Shown here: piece after piece, positions 16,591 through 25,397 of the stretch
Position numbering within the stretch: position 1 is the stretch's first letter
Layout: each line of letters begins with the position of its first letter
NCBI GenBank assembly: GCA_017428525.1
Contig: JAFRQQ010000009.1
Location: 1-64,000 of the forward strand
DNA length: 64,000 nt
Origin: Clostridia bacterium
Lineage (GTDB): Bacteria; Bacillota; Clostridia; Oscillospirales; Acutalibacteraceae
Reading direction: 5' to 3'
The notes under the pieces: model-generated
What the model saw: only the letters and a program-made list of their open reading frames with translations
Told to the model about the DNA's origin: nothing
Database searches by the model: none
Position numbers and translations under genes: made by a program

Positions 16591-16619
16591 TTGACAAATC
16601 AGGCGGATTGTGCTACATT
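16591..16619 (+). promoter_or_regulatory. promoter of cotH-like gene
   Basis: Consensus TTGACA with TACATT 17 bp downstream; the gene starts 33 bp later. Confidence 0.75.
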
Positions 16620-16651
16620 GAATTCAGAAAACATTTTGGAGGGAACATAAA

Positions 16652-18484
16652 ATGAAAATGAAAAAAATCCTGTCCCTGCTCCTCGCGGCAACGCTTGCTT
16701 TCGCGTGCGCGAGCCTGTTCGCCTTTTCTTCGTCGGCGGCGTCCGATCTGACCGTGACCGTCACGGATCCCGCGGCGGAATCGGCCGAGGCGCCGGGCGC
16801 GGTCAGCTGGTTTCAGGCCGGGGACGGCGAGTGGTATTTCTTCCTGCCGTCGGCCATCAGCGGCAATGAGCTGAAGGTCTGGTTTGACGCGGAGAGCGTG
16901 ACCGTGGACGGCGCGGCGGCGCAGAGCGGCCAGGCCGTGACGCTCGGCGAGACCGGCACGATCGCCTGCGGCGGCGACAGCTTCGACTATCACGTGCTGC
17001 ATTCCTCGGGCGTGGCGGCGGTCTTCATCAACACCGAAAGCGGCGACATGGAAGCCGTGCACGCCGACAAAGCCCACAAGGAGCCCGGCATGATCAAAAT
17101 TCTCGACGCGAAGGGCAAGGCGGAGTATGACGGCAAGCTCGATTACATCAAGGGCCGCGGCAACGCCTCCTGGCAGGTCGAGAAGAAGGGCTACAACATC
17201 AAGCTCGACAAGAAGACGAATCTCTTCAAAATGGGCAAGAGCAAGAAGTGGTGCCTGATCGCGAGCCACGACGATCCCTCGCTCCTGCGCAACGCCGTAA
17301 TGTACGGCGCGGCCAAGGATATGGGCCTTGCCTATTCGCCGCTTTATCAGCCCTGCGACGTGTATTTCAACGGGCAGTATAACGGCTCTTACCTGATCAC
17401 GACCAAGATCGAGGCGGATGACAACCGCATTGCCGTGGAGAATCTCGACGACGTCAATGAAGACATCGTGCAGGCGGTCCTCGGCGAGGACGTCGATATG
17501 GAGACGCTCGCGCGCGGCGGCGTTTACGGCAAATTCGCCGGTCTGCTGGAGAATACCTGTAAATGGATCGAGATTCCCGACGCGCCCGCGGATTACGATG
17601 AGGTCGATATCACCGGCGGCTATGTGCTCGAGATGGAGCTGGCCAACCGGTATTATGACGAGCTGAGCGGCTTTGTGACCTCGCGCAGCCAGCCCTTCAT
17701 CATGAAGTGCCCGGAATACGGCTCCGAGGCGCAGATTGCCTATATCAGCGATTATTATCAGCGCTTTGAGGACGCCGTGTTTGCCGAGGAAGGCAAGAAC
17801 GCGCAGGGCGAGAGCTACACCGACCTTGCCGATTTCGATTCCCTGGTCAATTACTATCTGATCAGCGAGTGGAGCTCCAACATGGACTCCGGTCTGACGA
17901 GCACCTATTTCTACAAGGACGCCGGCGGCAAGCTCTTTGCCGGCCCGGTCTGGGATTATGACATCGCGCTGGGCAATAACGGCAGCAAGCGTTTCGGCTG
18001 CGATTATGACAATCCCGAGGAATTCACCGTGGCCTTTAACCGTCAGTACCGCAACACGGTCTTCGGCAGCTGGGACGTCATGGAGAAGCCGACGATCTAT
18101 AACCAGCTCAACCAGCGGCAGGAATTCGTGGAAGCCGCCAAGGCGAACTGGGATGCCGGCGTCGGCGCCGTGCTGGGCGAGTGGGCGAATTCCAAGCTGG
18201 ACGCCTACGCGCTGACAATCACGGATTCCGCGGTGATGAACGCCGTGCGCTGGGATCGCTTCGGCACGACCGATCTTGCAAAGATCCGCGCGGATTACGC
18301 CGCCGCCGTGGCCGAGGTCAAGGACTTCGCCGTGCGCCGCACCGCGTTCCTGACCGCCAATCTCGGCGAAATCCATCAGGCCCCGCAGAGCAATCTGTTT
18401 GAGAAGGCTTACCGGGGCGTGCTCACCGGCGTCAACACGCTGTTTGAGCGCTTCATCGTCCTGTTCAAGCTCGAGAATAAGTAA
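16652..18484 (+). CDS. secreted CotH-family protein kinase-like protein
   Basis: 610 residues with a signal peptide (KKILSLLLAATLAFACASLF). An N-terminal beta domain is followed by a CotH domain from about residue 165: IKGRGNASW, GYNIKLDKK, KWCLIASHDDPSLLRNAVMY and GPVWDYDIALGNNG. CotH proteins are atypical extracellular kinases, first known from spore coats and common in gut Clostridia surface systems. The C-terminus ends in an amphipathic aromatic segment (GVNTLFERFIVLFKLENK) like other secreted proteins here. It is monocistronic with its own promoter and terminator. Substrate unknown. Confidence 0.9.
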   Translation: MKMKKILSLLLAATLAFACASLFAFSSSAASDLTVTVTDPAAESAEAPGAVSWFQAGDGEWYFFLPSAISGNELKVWFDAESVTVDGAAAQSGQAVTLGETGTIACGGDSFDYHVLHSSGVAAVFINTESGDMEAVHADKAHKEPGMIKILDAKGKAEYDGKLDYIKGRGNASWQVEKKGYNIKLDKKTNLFKMGKSKKWCLIASHDDPSLLRNAVMYGAAKDMGLAYSPLYQPCDVYFNGQYNGSYLITTKIEADDNRIAVENLDDVNEDIVQAVLGEDVDMETLARGGVYGKFAGLLENTCKWIEIPDAPADYDEVDITGGYVLEMELANRYYDELSGFVTSRSQPFIMKCPEYGSEAQIAYISDYYQRFEDAVFAEEGKNAQGESYTDLADFDSLVNYYLISEWSSNMDSGLTSTYFYKDAGGKLFAGPVWDYDIALGNNGSKRFGCDYDNPEEFTVAFNRQYRNTVFGSWDVMEKPTIYNQLNQRQEFVEAAKANWDAGVGAVLGEWANSKLDAYALTITDSAVMNAVRWDRFGTTDLAKIRADYAAAVAEVKDFAVRRTAFLTANLGEIHQAPQSNLFEKAYRGVLTGVNTLFERFIVLFKLENK

Positions 18485-18491
18485 ATTTTGT

Positions 18492-18525
18492 CCGCTGCAG
18501 TGGGCCTTCCGCTGCAGCGGTTTTT
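18492..18525 (+). terminator. terminator of cotH-like gene
   Basis: Perfect 9-bp stem CCGCTGCAG / CTGCAGCGG plus TTTTT. It lies between this gene and the ribosome site of the next, so the downstream pair needs read-through or its own promoter, which I do not see. Confidence 0.8.
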
Positions 18526-18541
18526 GAAAGAGGCGAGCAAA

Positions 18542-19243
18542 ATGGATCTGACCCCGCTGCAGCAGCGGCTCTTTGATCTGCAGGATCCCGGCTACCGCGC
18601 GTTTCATTGCAGTCTGATGCCGACGATCGACCCGGATTGCGTGATCGGCGTGCGCGTGCCGGCGCTGCGCGCGTTTGCGAAAACGCTTTCGCCAAAGGAA
18701 GCCGCCGCGTTTCTGCGGCAGCTGCCGCACCGTTTTTATGAAGAAAACAACCTGCACGCGTTTCTGATTTGCGCCGTGAAATCGCCGGGCGACGCCTTCG
18801 ACGCCGTCGAGCGCTTTTTGCCGTATGTGGATAACTGGGCGACCTGCGACGGCCTGTCGCCGCGCGCGTTCAAAAAGGATCTGCCGCGGCTGAAAGCGAT
18901 GATTCCGCAGTGGCTGGACAGCGAGCATGTTTATACCGTGCGCTTCGGCGCAAAGATGGTGATGGATCATTTCCTCGCGCCGTTCGATCCCGCGCTGCTC
19001 GACGCCGCTTTAAGCGTGCGCTCGGAGGAATACTATATCAATATGATGCTCGCCTGGCTGCTCGCGACGGCTTTGGCCAAGCAGTATGACGCGGCCGTTC
19101 GGTATCTGGAAGCGAACACGCTGCCGGATTTCGTGCACGCCAAGGCGATTCAGAAGGCGGTCGAGAGCTACCGCATCACCCCGGAGCAAAAGGCGTATCT
19201 GCGCACGCTCCGGCGCAAAAAAGAAAGGGGAACGGGCAAATGA
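18542..19243 (+). CDS. DNA alkylation repair (AlkD-like) HEAT-repeat protein
   Basis: 233 residues of the AlkD/AlkC-like HEAT-repeat family, which includes DNA glycosylases for alkylated bases. Visible landmarks are IGVRVPALRAFAKTL, YEENNLHAFLI, YVDNWATCDGLSPRAF (the WD/NWATCD region is typical of the small AlkD-like group) and YINMMLAWLLATALAK. ATG 18,542 follows an AGAGG site. It overlaps the flavodoxin gene by 4 nt. Many proteins of this subgroup are uncharacterised, so glycosylase activity is a family-based inference. Confidence 0.87.
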   Translation: MDLTPLQQRLFDLQDPGYRAFHCSLMPTIDPDCVIGVRVPALRAFAKTLSPKEAAAFLRQLPHRFYEENNLHAFLICAVKSPGDAFDAVERFLPYVDNWATCDGLSPRAFKKDLPRLKAMIPQWLDSEHVYTVRFGAKMVMDHFLAPFDPALLDAALSVRSEEYYINMMLAWLLATALAKQYDAAVRYLEANTLPDFVHAKAIQKAVESYRITPEQKAYLRTLRRKKERGTGK

Positions 19244-19731
19244 AAACCGTGATTGTGTATTATTCGATGTCCGGCAACACGGCGCAGACGGCTGAGAAAA
19301 TCGCCGCGCAGCTGGGGGCCGATCTGCTGCGCATCGCGCCGGTGACCGCCTACCCGGACGCAGGCGCGAAAAAGTTCATTTGGGGCGGCAAAAGCGCGCT
19401 GATGGGGGAGGCACCGCGCCTGCAGCCCTACAAGTTCAACGCCGCGGACTATGACCGCGTGATCTTCGGCACGCCGGTCTGGGCGAGCTGCTACGCGCCG
19501 CCGCTGCGCACGTTCATCAAAGAAAACGCGCCGGCGCTGCAGGGCAAACCCTTCGCGGCCTACGCCTGCCAGGGCGGCAGCGGCGCGGACAAGGCGCTCA
19601 AAAAGCTGCGCATCTCGCTCGGCATTGAGAAATTCGCCGCCGTCCTCGCCCTCAATGACCCGAAGGACCGCCCCGCCCCGGAAAACGACAAACGGATCGC
19701 GGATTTCTGTAAGTTGCTGAAAGCAGAATAA
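19240..19731 (+). CDS. flavodoxin
   Basis: A 163-residue FMN-binding electron carrier. The phosphate-binding loop SMSGNTAQTA starts at about residue 9. YDRVIFGTPVWASCYAPPLRTF carries the loop that contacts the isoalloxazine ring, and FAAYACQGGSGADKALKKL follows the flavodoxin_4 pattern. The start overlaps the AlkD-like stop (ATGA), so the two are translationally coupled; a functional link is not evident. Confidence 0.9.
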   Translation: MKTVIVYYSMSGNTAQTAEKIAAQLGADLLRIAPVTAYPDAGAKKFIWGGKSALMGEAPRLQPYKFNAADYDRVIFGTPVWASCYAPPLRTFIKENAPALQGKPFAAYACQGGSGADKALKKLRISLGIEKFAAVLALNDPKDRPAPENDKRIADFCKLLKAE

Positions 19732-19759
19732 AAGATGACAGCGCGCCGGTTCTTAAATT

Positions 19760-20090
19760 AGGAATGAGGAATTAGGAGTGAGGAATGAAGAATGAATGAC
19801 GGGCTGCGCCCGTACCCGATTTATAAAACAATGTTATTTGTAGGGAACGACGTCTTGTTCTCGCCTGCCGGCTCGGTCGGTGCTTCTGATTCTCCGCTCC
19901 GCGTCGGTCGGTGCTTCTGTGGCTTGCGCCACAGAGATCGCCCCCGGCGATCCGCACCCTGCGGCAGAGGTGCCCACCGGGCACCCGCACCGTTCCGACC
20001 GCGCGGCATTCATTTAAAATCATATTATTTGATGCGCCTGCGGCGCATTCGGAACGCCGGAACGGCGTTCCCTACACCGATATTACATAA
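19760..20090. repeat. intergenic repeat cluster
   Basis: Runs of GGAATGAGGAATTAGGAGTG-type units are followed by GACGGGCTGCGCCCGTACCC (a palindrome also at 3,546, 12,630 and 37,250), GTAGGGAACGACGT, two GGTCGGTGCTTCTG copies and the palindrome GGAACGCCGGAACGGCGTTCC. No gene is supported. Confidence 0.7.
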
Positions 20091-20097
20091 GACCGAA

Positions 20098-20138
20098 AAC
20101 ACCCGCCATCAGCATCATTCTGACGGCGGGTGTTATAT
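20098..20138 (+). terminator. strong hairpin downstream of flavodoxin
   Basis: A 15-bp stem AACACCCGCCATCAG / CTGACGGCGGGTGTT (one wobble) followed by a weak T-rich tract. It lies between convergent transcription units. Confidence 0.6.
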
Positions 20139-20159
20139 TGTAATCATTTAGATTCTGTC

Positions 20160-20362
20160 GGGCAGCGAGGGTCGGAGGGACGAATCGCCCCTACGGCTGA
20201 CGGCGAGCGCGTAGGGACGTGCATTGCACGTCCGGGAAACGATGCGCCGTCGTAGGTTTGTGCGGGATCCGGCGGACGATCAATGATCGTCCCTACGGCC
20301 GCACGCATTCTTAACTCTTAATTCCTAACTCCTAACTCCTCATTCCTAATTTCCAACGCTCC
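20160..20362. repeat. GTAGGG palindrome repeats and CCTAATTCCTC runs
   Basis: Contains GGGACGTGCATTGCACGTCC, GGACGATCAATGATCGTCC and CGAATCGCCCCTACGG palindromes bounded by GTAGGG/CCCTAC, then eight heptamer-like units (TTCCTAACTCC). The end touches the stop codon of the propeller gene. Confidence 0.7.
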
Positions 20363-22462
20363 TCATTCCTCATTCTCATCGATCAGCCCATAATATCTCC
20401 CGAACCAATACGGCAGCAGGAAGATATACGGGCTCATGGCGTTGCCGCGGGCGGTCGCGTCCACGCGGTAGGGGTTGGAGCTGAAGGAGGTCAGCTGACG
20501 CGCGTCCCAGCGCAGCGCCGTTTTCATCTGCCGCTCGCCGCCCCAGGCCAGCGGCGTTTCGTCATACTCCAGATCCTTGCGCGCGCTGTTGTGAAGGTCG
20601 CAGCTGACAAGATCGGTCGGGAAGTCCCGCAGTGTCTGCAGCGTGATATCCAGATCGCAATCGCCGCTTGTGAACGCGCCGTAGATGAGATTCCAGAGCG
20701 GATTGTGCTCGTTACGTTCATATTCCCAGTGCGCGCGCATGCCCATAAGCAGATAGCGCCGGATCGCCGGGTCGGGTTCCAGACGCAGGATCGTCGCGAG
20801 ATTCAGAAAGCCGAGCTGATCGTCGATGTGCGTCACGCGCCCGTCCGCCTTTTTCTCATGCGCGGCGTTGAGCAGATAGTGCTTTTCAAAGGCCAGATGC
20901 TTGAATTCTGCGCGGTATTTCTCATCGCCGGACATGTGATACGCCACGTCCAGGAACGCGAGCATCTGCAGCGAATTCAGGCATTTTTCCCACAGCCACA
21001 TGTTCTTCTCATTCAGCTCGTCCGGCGCCCAGCACGCCCAGGTCGTCGGCAGACCGTCGATGTCGCAAAGGCGGTAGCCGTGGGCGAGGATATGATCGAC
21101 GATGCCGCAGATTGCGGCGCGGATCTCCGCTTTTTCCTCCTCGTCGGCCAGCAGGTCATAATAGAGTGAGAAGCCGAAGAAGTGGCCGGTCATCTCGTCG
21201 CTCGAGGTTTCGCCCAGCCATTCGCAGCTGCCGTCGGGCGCGGGATGCCATTCGTCTCCGTCGCGGCCGGTGCCTGCGCCGAAGCCGGGCTCGTGCGGGA
21301 AGCGCACGGCGCGCGCGGTGAAGCCCGGAATGCCGGTGACCTTGGTCAGCAGCAGCATCCCTTCCTTGTAGCGGCGGGCAGCGGCGCGGTAATCCTCCCT
21401 GCCCGTGACGGCATAGGCGCAGCACAGCGCGGCAAGATAGACTTGCGTCCACAGGCCGTCGTTGTCGGTGATCACCACACGGCCGCCGGAGAGGTCTTTG
21501 CCCCGCAGCCCGCCCACGCGCGTGTGGAAGCCCGGCGCGCGGTAAAAATACTTCTCGCTGGTGCGGAAGAAGGCCTCGGCCTTTTCCTCGAGCGTCATTT
21601 CCTTTTGCGAAATGCAGCTCACGCCGCGATCGGTCGCCGCGAAGATATCCGTGCCGCAGGCGGCCAAGGCGTTGATTTTCTGTGCCGGGGACCAGCGGTC
21701 GGCAGGCAGATAATGCTTGCCGCCCTCCTCCATCAGCACAAGGCCGGCGGCTGTGGCGACGGCAACCGTGCCGTCCGCAAGGAAGCAAAGGTCAAAAGCC
21801 TCCTCCGCGGGCAGCGCTTCGATCACAGTGCTGTCATACCAGCCGCGCCCGTCGTCATAGAGCACGACGCCGCGGTCCGTCGCGAGCCAGATCAAGCCTG
21901 TGACGGGCTCGATCGCGCAGGCGTGGATCTGCATTTCCGGCATCTCCGTATGCTCCGGGAAGATGCAGCGCCAGTGCGTGCGCTTGCCTTTGAGCAGCAT
22001 CAGACTGCGCCCGGAGAAGGAAACGACGCGGTTGCCTGCGGCGGCAACGCCCTGCGCGGGCAGCTCCGTCCAACTGACGCAGACCACGCCGTCCGCGGTC
22101 AGCTTCCAGAGGTTGGAGGCCGTTGTGATGTAAAGCGTTTCGTCGCCGTCCAGCCCTGTGATCGCTTCGTCGAAGGTGTGCGCGCTCGTCACGTCGTCGC
22201 CGGTCAGGCGGCAGAGCTGCTTGTCCGCGGCAAACCAGACCGCGCCGTCAAAGAGATGCAGTTTCGTCACGGGTCCGCAGGCAAGACTTGCGGTCACCTT
22301 GCCGCCGCAAAGCACGTCCAGCCCCTGATCCGTGCCGATATACACCTGCCTGTCATCGGCGGCAATGCAGAGCGCGCGGTCGCTCAGCAGCCCGTCTGCC
22401 GCGCCGTAAAAGCGGGCGGCGCGCTGCGCGTAGCGCCCGCCGGTGAGAGTTCTGTTGCTCAT
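20363..22462 (-). CDS. beta-propeller plus alpha/alpha-barrel protein of unknown function
   Basis: 699 residues without a signal peptide. Residues ~1-300 are propeller-like repeats of the two-component-sensor type (VYIGTDQGLDVL, LIWLATDRGVVLYDDGRG, DIFAATDRGVSCIS). Residues ~300-699 are rich in paired helices and aromatic residues like six-hairpin glycosidases: VVITDNDGLWTQVYLAAL, SDEMTGHFFGFSLYYDLL and NPLWNLIYGAF. The C-terminal half shares motif order with the secreted protein at 48,892-51,510. I cannot name the family; carbohydrate processing is an inference. It is the last gene of a birA-lipoprotein-propeller run, 35 nt after the lipoprotein gene, with an AAAGGAGA ribosome site. Confidence 0.75.
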   Translation of the reverse strand: MSNRTLTGGRYAQRAARFYGAADGLLSDRALCIAADDRQVYIGTDQGLDVLCGGKVTASLACGPVTKLHLFDGAVWFAADKQLCRLTGDDVTSAHTFDEAITGLDGDETLYITTASNLWKLTADGVVCVSWTELPAQGVAAAGNRVVSFSGRSLMLLKGKRTHWRCIFPEHTEMPEMQIHACAIEPVTGLIWLATDRGVVLYDDGRGWYDSTVIEALPAEEAFDLCFLADGTVAVATAAGLVLMEEGGKHYLPADRWSPAQKINALAACGTDIFAATDRGVSCISQKEMTLEEKAEAFFRTSEKYFYRAPGFHTRVGGLRGKDLSGGRVVITDNDGLWTQVYLAALCCAYAVTGREDYRAAARRYKEGMLLLTKVTGIPGFTARAVRFPHEPGFGAGTGRDGDEWHPAPDGSCEWLGETSSDEMTGHFFGFSLYYDLLADEEEKAEIRAAICGIVDHILAHGYRLCDIDGLPTTWACWAPDELNEKNMWLWEKCLNSLQMLAFLDVAYHMSGDEKYRAEFKHLAFEKHYLLNAAHEKKADGRVTHIDDQLGFLNLATILRLEPDPAIRRYLLMGMRAHWEYERNEHNPLWNLIYGAFTSGDCDLDITLQTLRDFPTDLVSCDLHNSARKDLEYDETPLAWGGERQMKTALRWDARQLTSFSSNPYRVDATARGNAMSPYIFLLPYWFGRYYGLIDENEE

Positions 22463-22497
22463 GTGGTCTCCTTTCGCGCAAGTGCGCGGATGGGGTG

Positions 22498-22977
22498 TTA
22501 TTTGATCTCGATGTGCGTGATCAGATATTCTTCATCGGGCTTTGCCAGATTGCGCACCGTTACGTCATAGACGCCCGCGGCCAGATCCTTCGGCACGTCG
22601 ACATTCCACGTGGCGAAGCCCACTTCGTTGGCCGTCATGTCGTCTGCCTTGAGCGCCGCGTCTTCGCCGTCAAGCCGGAATTCGATGCTGTATTTTTCCT
22701 TCGCCCGGCCCTGAATGATCAGGTTGATCGAGCTGCCGCGCTGCACCGGTGAAGTCTTGGAGAGCACGTTCACGCCGTGGCTCTCATCCGGCAGCTGCAG
22801 CACGGTTTCGCCCTGCGCGTCGACGATCGTCTGCGTGACGCCCGGGGTCAGCTTCGCGCGTGTGGTCGTTTCGGCGTCGGGCGCGGTCGGGTCGGTGCTG
22901 ACGTGCATTTTGCAGCCCGTGAACGTCAGGCAAATGAGCAAAGCGCTCAGCGCGCAAAGGATGATGGATTTCTTCAT
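22498..22977 (-). CDS. predicted lipoprotein
   Basis: 159 residues with a type II signal and lipobox (LICLTFTGCKM, Cys at residue 22), then a Thr/Ala/Pro-rich linker. A single Ig-like beta-sandwich follows (SPVQRGSSINLIIQGRAKEK to AAGVYDVTVRNLAKPDEEYL). It probably presents a small surface domain. It lies 13 nt after birA and 35 nt before the propeller gene. AAGGAGTG sits 8 nt before the ATG. Partner unknown. Confidence 0.75.
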   Translation of the reverse strand: MKKSIILCALSALLICLTFTGCKMHVSTDPTAPDAETTTRAKLTPGVTQTIVDAQGETVLQLPDESHGVNVLSKTSPVQRGSSINLIIQGRAKEKYSIEFRLDGEDAALKADDMTANEVGFATWNVDVPKDLAAGVYDVTVRNLAKPDEEYLITHIEIK

Positions 22978-22990
22978 TGTGAAACACTCC

Positions 22991-23680
22991 TTACAGATGA
23001 ATTGAGATTTCGCCGTAGGCGAGCAGATCCGTGCCGCCGTCCGCCTTGCGCACGATCAGGCGCGCTTTTTCGTCGATGTCCTGCGCGACTGCGTGAATTT
23101 CCCTGCCGCAGCGTTCATAGGAAATCGGCCGGCCGAGCATGCAAAGGCGGCTGCGATAGCGCGCGAGGATTTCTTCCTGCGGCGTATAAGTCACAAGTTC
23201 GAGGATTTCGTCGGCGATGCGGTGCGCGAGCGTGGAGCGGTCGCAGTCGATGTGCAGCGCCGTCGCGTGGGGCAGGTCGCTCGGGAAATCGGCGGTCGTC
23301 AGATTGATCCCCAGACCCACCATATAATAAGGGAAGCCCCGCACGCGGAAGGTCTCGGCGAGGATGCCGCCGAATTTCTTGCCGTCCAGATACAGGTCGT
23401 TGACCCATTTGATCTGCGGCGAAACGCCGGTCAGGCGCTCGATCGCCTCCGCTGCGGCAACGCCGGCGGAAACAGTCAGCAGCGTCGGCTCCAGGCCGTA
23501 ATCGAGCAGCAGCGTCATATAGAGCCCGGTGCCGCGCGGCGAGAAGAAGCTGCGTCCGCGCCGGCCCTTGCCGTTGGTCTGCGCGTCGGCCACGATCAGC
23601 GTCGGCTGCAGCAGGGAGGGCGCGTTGCGCTTGGCGTAGTCGTTTGTGGAATCCACGGATTCCAGCCAGATCGTCTGCAA
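22991..23680 (-). CDS. birA: biotin--[acetyl-CoA-carboxylase] ligase
   Basis: Activates biotin as biotinyl-AMP and transfers it to carrier proteins. 229 residues: the catalytic core only, without the N-terminal DNA-binding domain, so it is a ligase and not a repressor. Motifs: STNDYAKRNAP, the biotinyl-AMP loop GKGRRGRSFFSP, KWVNDLYLDGKKFGGIL, MVGLGINL, and a C-terminal SH3-like part. The start is TTG at 23,680 with AAGGTGAT upstream. Confidence 0.93.
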   Translation of the reverse strand: MQTIWLESVDSTNDYAKRNAPSLLQPTLIVADAQTNGKGRRGRSFFSPRGTGLYMTLLLDYGLEPTLLTVSAGVAAAEAIERLTGVSPQIKWVNDLYLDGKKFGGILAETFRVRGFPYYMVGLGINLTTADFPSDLPHATALHIDCDRSTLAHRIADEILELVTYTPQEEILARYRSRLCMLGRPISYERCGREIHAVAQDIDEKARLIVRKADGGTDLLAYGEISIHL

Positions 23681-23715
23681 TGCATCACCTTCTTTCGCTT
23701 GAAATCAATACAATT

Positions 23716-23744
23716 ATTTTATCATAAATCGCGATTGAATGCAA
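23716..23744 (-). promoter_or_regulatory. promoter of birA operon
   Basis: On the minus strand TTGCAT and TAAAAT are 17 bp apart, 35 bp from the birA start. It is back-to-back with the ppi promoter. Confidence 0.7.
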
Positions 23745-23760
23745 TTCCTTTTTCGCTCTA

Positions 23761-23789
23761 TTGACAGAAGCGGGAAAACGCGATAAAAT
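23761..23789 (+). promoter_or_regulatory. promoter of cyclophilin gene
   Basis: Consensus TTGACA and TAAAAT with a 17-bp spacer, 34 bp before the ATG. Confidence 0.8.
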
Positions 23790-23823
23790 AGACGTGACCT
23801 TAAATCAGAAAGGACTCAGAGGG

Positions 23824-24402
23824 ATGAAAAAACGTCTGTTATGCTTTGCGCTGATCGCAGCGCTCCTCTTTGCGCTCTCCGCCTGCGGCAAGTCCGAATC
23901 AAAGTCGACCGGAGACGACACGCACACCAAAGTGCGCTTTACCATGGAAAACGGCGACAGCTTCACCGTGGAGCTCTATCCGGAATACGCGCCGGCGACC
24001 GTGGAGAATTTCATCGGCCTTGTGAAGGAGGGCTATTATAACGGCCTGACCTTCCACCGCGTGATCGAGGGCTTCATGGCGCAGGGCGGCGAAGGTCCGT
24101 CGCGCCCGTCGATCAAGGGGGAATTCGCGTCCAACGGCTTTACGCAGAATACGCTCAAGCATGAGCGCGGCGTGATCTCGATGGCCCGCACGCAGGTGAA
24201 GGATTCCGCCTCCACGCAGTTCTTTATCTGCTACGACACCGCCGCGTCGCTCGACGGCGATTACGCCGCCTTCGGCAAGGTGATCGAGGGCATGGAAACC
24301 GTCGACGATTTCCTCAAGATCGAGCGCGTCTATAACGGCGAGCGGCAGCCCTCGAAGCCCGTGACGCCGATCGTGATCAAATCAGCGGAGGTGATCGCAT
24401 GA
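23824..24402 (+). CDS. peptidyl-prolyl cis-trans isomerase lipoprotein (cyclophilin type)
   Basis: 192 residues. A lipoprotein signal (LLFALSACG, Cys at residue 21) is followed by a cyclophilin domain from about residue 38: VELYPEYAPATVENFIGLVK, GLTFHRVIEGFMAQGGE, GVISMARTQVKDSASTQFFI and AAFGKVIEGMETVD. Active-site Arg (FHRV), Gln (AQGG) and Phe (QFFI) are present. It is expected to act outside the cell on folding of exported proteins. It overlaps the SecB-like gene by 4 nt, which fits a protein-export theme. Confidence 0.93.
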   Translation: MKKRLLCFALIAALLFALSACGKSESKSTGDDTHTKVRFTMENGDSFTVELYPEYAPATVENFIGLVKEGYYNGLTFHRVIEGFMAQGGEGPSRPSIKGEFASNGFTQNTLKHERGVISMARTQVKDSASTQFFICYDTAASLDGDYAAFGKVIEGMETVDDFLKIERVYNGERQPSKPVTPIVIKSAEVIA

Positions 24403-24791
24403 GCAAGCCGATCGTCACGTTCAAAGCCTGCCGTGCCACGGAAATCAATTTCGTCAACAAGCTCGAAAACGGCACGCGCGTGGAATTCGAGCGCAAATAC
24501 GGCTACAACGTCAAATACGCGCCGAACGGCACCTGCATCGGCGAATTCACCGTGGAGACTTACGACAAGGAGCATCCCGACAAATTCGCGATCAAGGCCG
24601 TGATGCAGGGCATCTTTGCCTATGATTCCTCCGCGCAGAAGGAGCTGATCCACGTCGCTTCCTTCAAGGAGCTGTTTCCCTATATGCGCGCGATGGTCGC
24701 GACGGTGAGCACCGCTGCGGGCGTGCCGCCGATCCACATCCCGAATTTCGACATCGAATCGCAGAATATCTACCGCTTCGGGAACAGCTGA
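24399..24791 (+). CDS. SecB-like export chaperone
   Basis: 130 residues similar to SecB-like proteins of Clostridia: ATEINFVNKLENGTRVEFER, a beta-sheet core CIGEFTVETYDKEHPDKFAI, LFPYMRAMVATVSTAAGVPP and C-terminal IHIPNFDIESQNIYRF. The family binds unfolded preproteins. It overlaps the lipoprotein foldase gene (ATGA), supporting a joint role in export. It is shorter and more divergent than proteobacterial SecB. Confidence 0.8.
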   Translation: MSKPIVTFKACRATEINFVNKLENGTRVEFERKYGYNVKYAPNGTCIGEFTVETYDKEHPDKFAIKAVMQGIFAYDSSAQKELIHVASFKELFPYMRAMVATVSTAAGVPPIHIPNFDIESQNIYRFGNS

Positions 24792-24806
24792 AAACAGAAA
24801 AATCAC

Positions 24807-24847
24807 GGGCGCGCTGCTTATGAATCAAGCGGCGCGCCCTGCTTTTT
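24807..24847. terminator. shared hairpin between convergent genes
   Basis: A 13-bp stem GGGCGCGCTGCTT / AAGCGGCGCGCCC (one wobble) with T-rich 3' flank on the plus strand. The minus-strand PPC gene's stop abuts it. Confidence 0.8.
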
Positions 24848-25268
24848 AGTCCAATTGAATTAAATTGATCCCGAGGTCAGGGTCGCGCTTGCGGTCGATC
24901 ACGCCGTCGAGCACGGTCAGGAAGAGCTCGCATGTGACGCTGATGCGGCAGGATGTCAGATGCCCGCCGTGCAGGATCATATCCTTGTCGCAAGCGCCGA
25001 TATGCAGGTGAATGTATGGCTTGCCGTCCATTTCGCTCACGTTGCCGACCAGCGACACGATCTCCATATCGCCGGTGAGGGTCTGCTTGTCGTAAACGCC
25101 CGTTTCGATGCTGTAAAGCCCGAAGGTCACGTCGTTCGTCGCGCCCAGCGCCGTCACATAGCCCGCGCGCACGCCCTCCGCTTCGAGCACCTTTGTGAGC
25201 TGTTCGATCACTTCTTCGCCGCGGTCGATGCGCACCGCGATCGTGCCGCCGTATCTGCGATAAATCAT
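24846..25268 (-). CDS. PPC (DUF296) domain protein
   Basis: A 140-residue plant-and-prokaryote-conserved (PPC) domain protein. Signature features: RIDRGEEVIEQLTKVLEAEG, AGYVTALGATNDVTFGLYS, the metal/ligand-site-like HLHIGACDKDMILHGGHL, and a C-terminal strand. Prokaryotic members form trimers and some associate with DNA, but their roles are largely unknown. The start at 25,268 is preferred over 25,274 because AAGGAG is 7 nt from the former and 1 nt from the latter. Confidence 0.88.
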   Translation of the reverse strand: MIYRRYGGTIAVRIDRGEEVIEQLTKVLEAEGVRAGYVTALGATNDVTFGLYSIETGVYDKQTLTGDMEIVSLVGNVSEMDGKPYIHLHIGACDKDMILHGGHLTSCRISVTCELFLTVLDGVIDRKRDPDLGINLIQLD

Positions 25269-25299
25269 ATGCATGCTCCTTACGTTTTTTATCACATTC

Positions 25300-25328
25300 A
25301 TTATAATTCCGTCGCGGCCGATTGTCAA
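25300..25328 (-). promoter_or_regulatory. promoter of PPC-domain gene
   Basis: On the minus strand consensus TTGACA and TATAAT are 17 bp apart, 32 bp before the start. Confidence 0.85.
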
Positions 25329-25342
25329 TCGGCAATTCCCGC

Positions 25343-25370
25343 TTGCATTCCGCCGGCGGCGGTGTATAAT
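25343..25370 (+). promoter_or_regulatory. promoter of pepD
   Basis: TTGCAT and TATAAT are 16 bp apart; the gene starts 28 bp later. Confidence 0.75.
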
Positions 25371-25397
25371 AGAGGGAGATCGAAAGGAGTTTTTGCC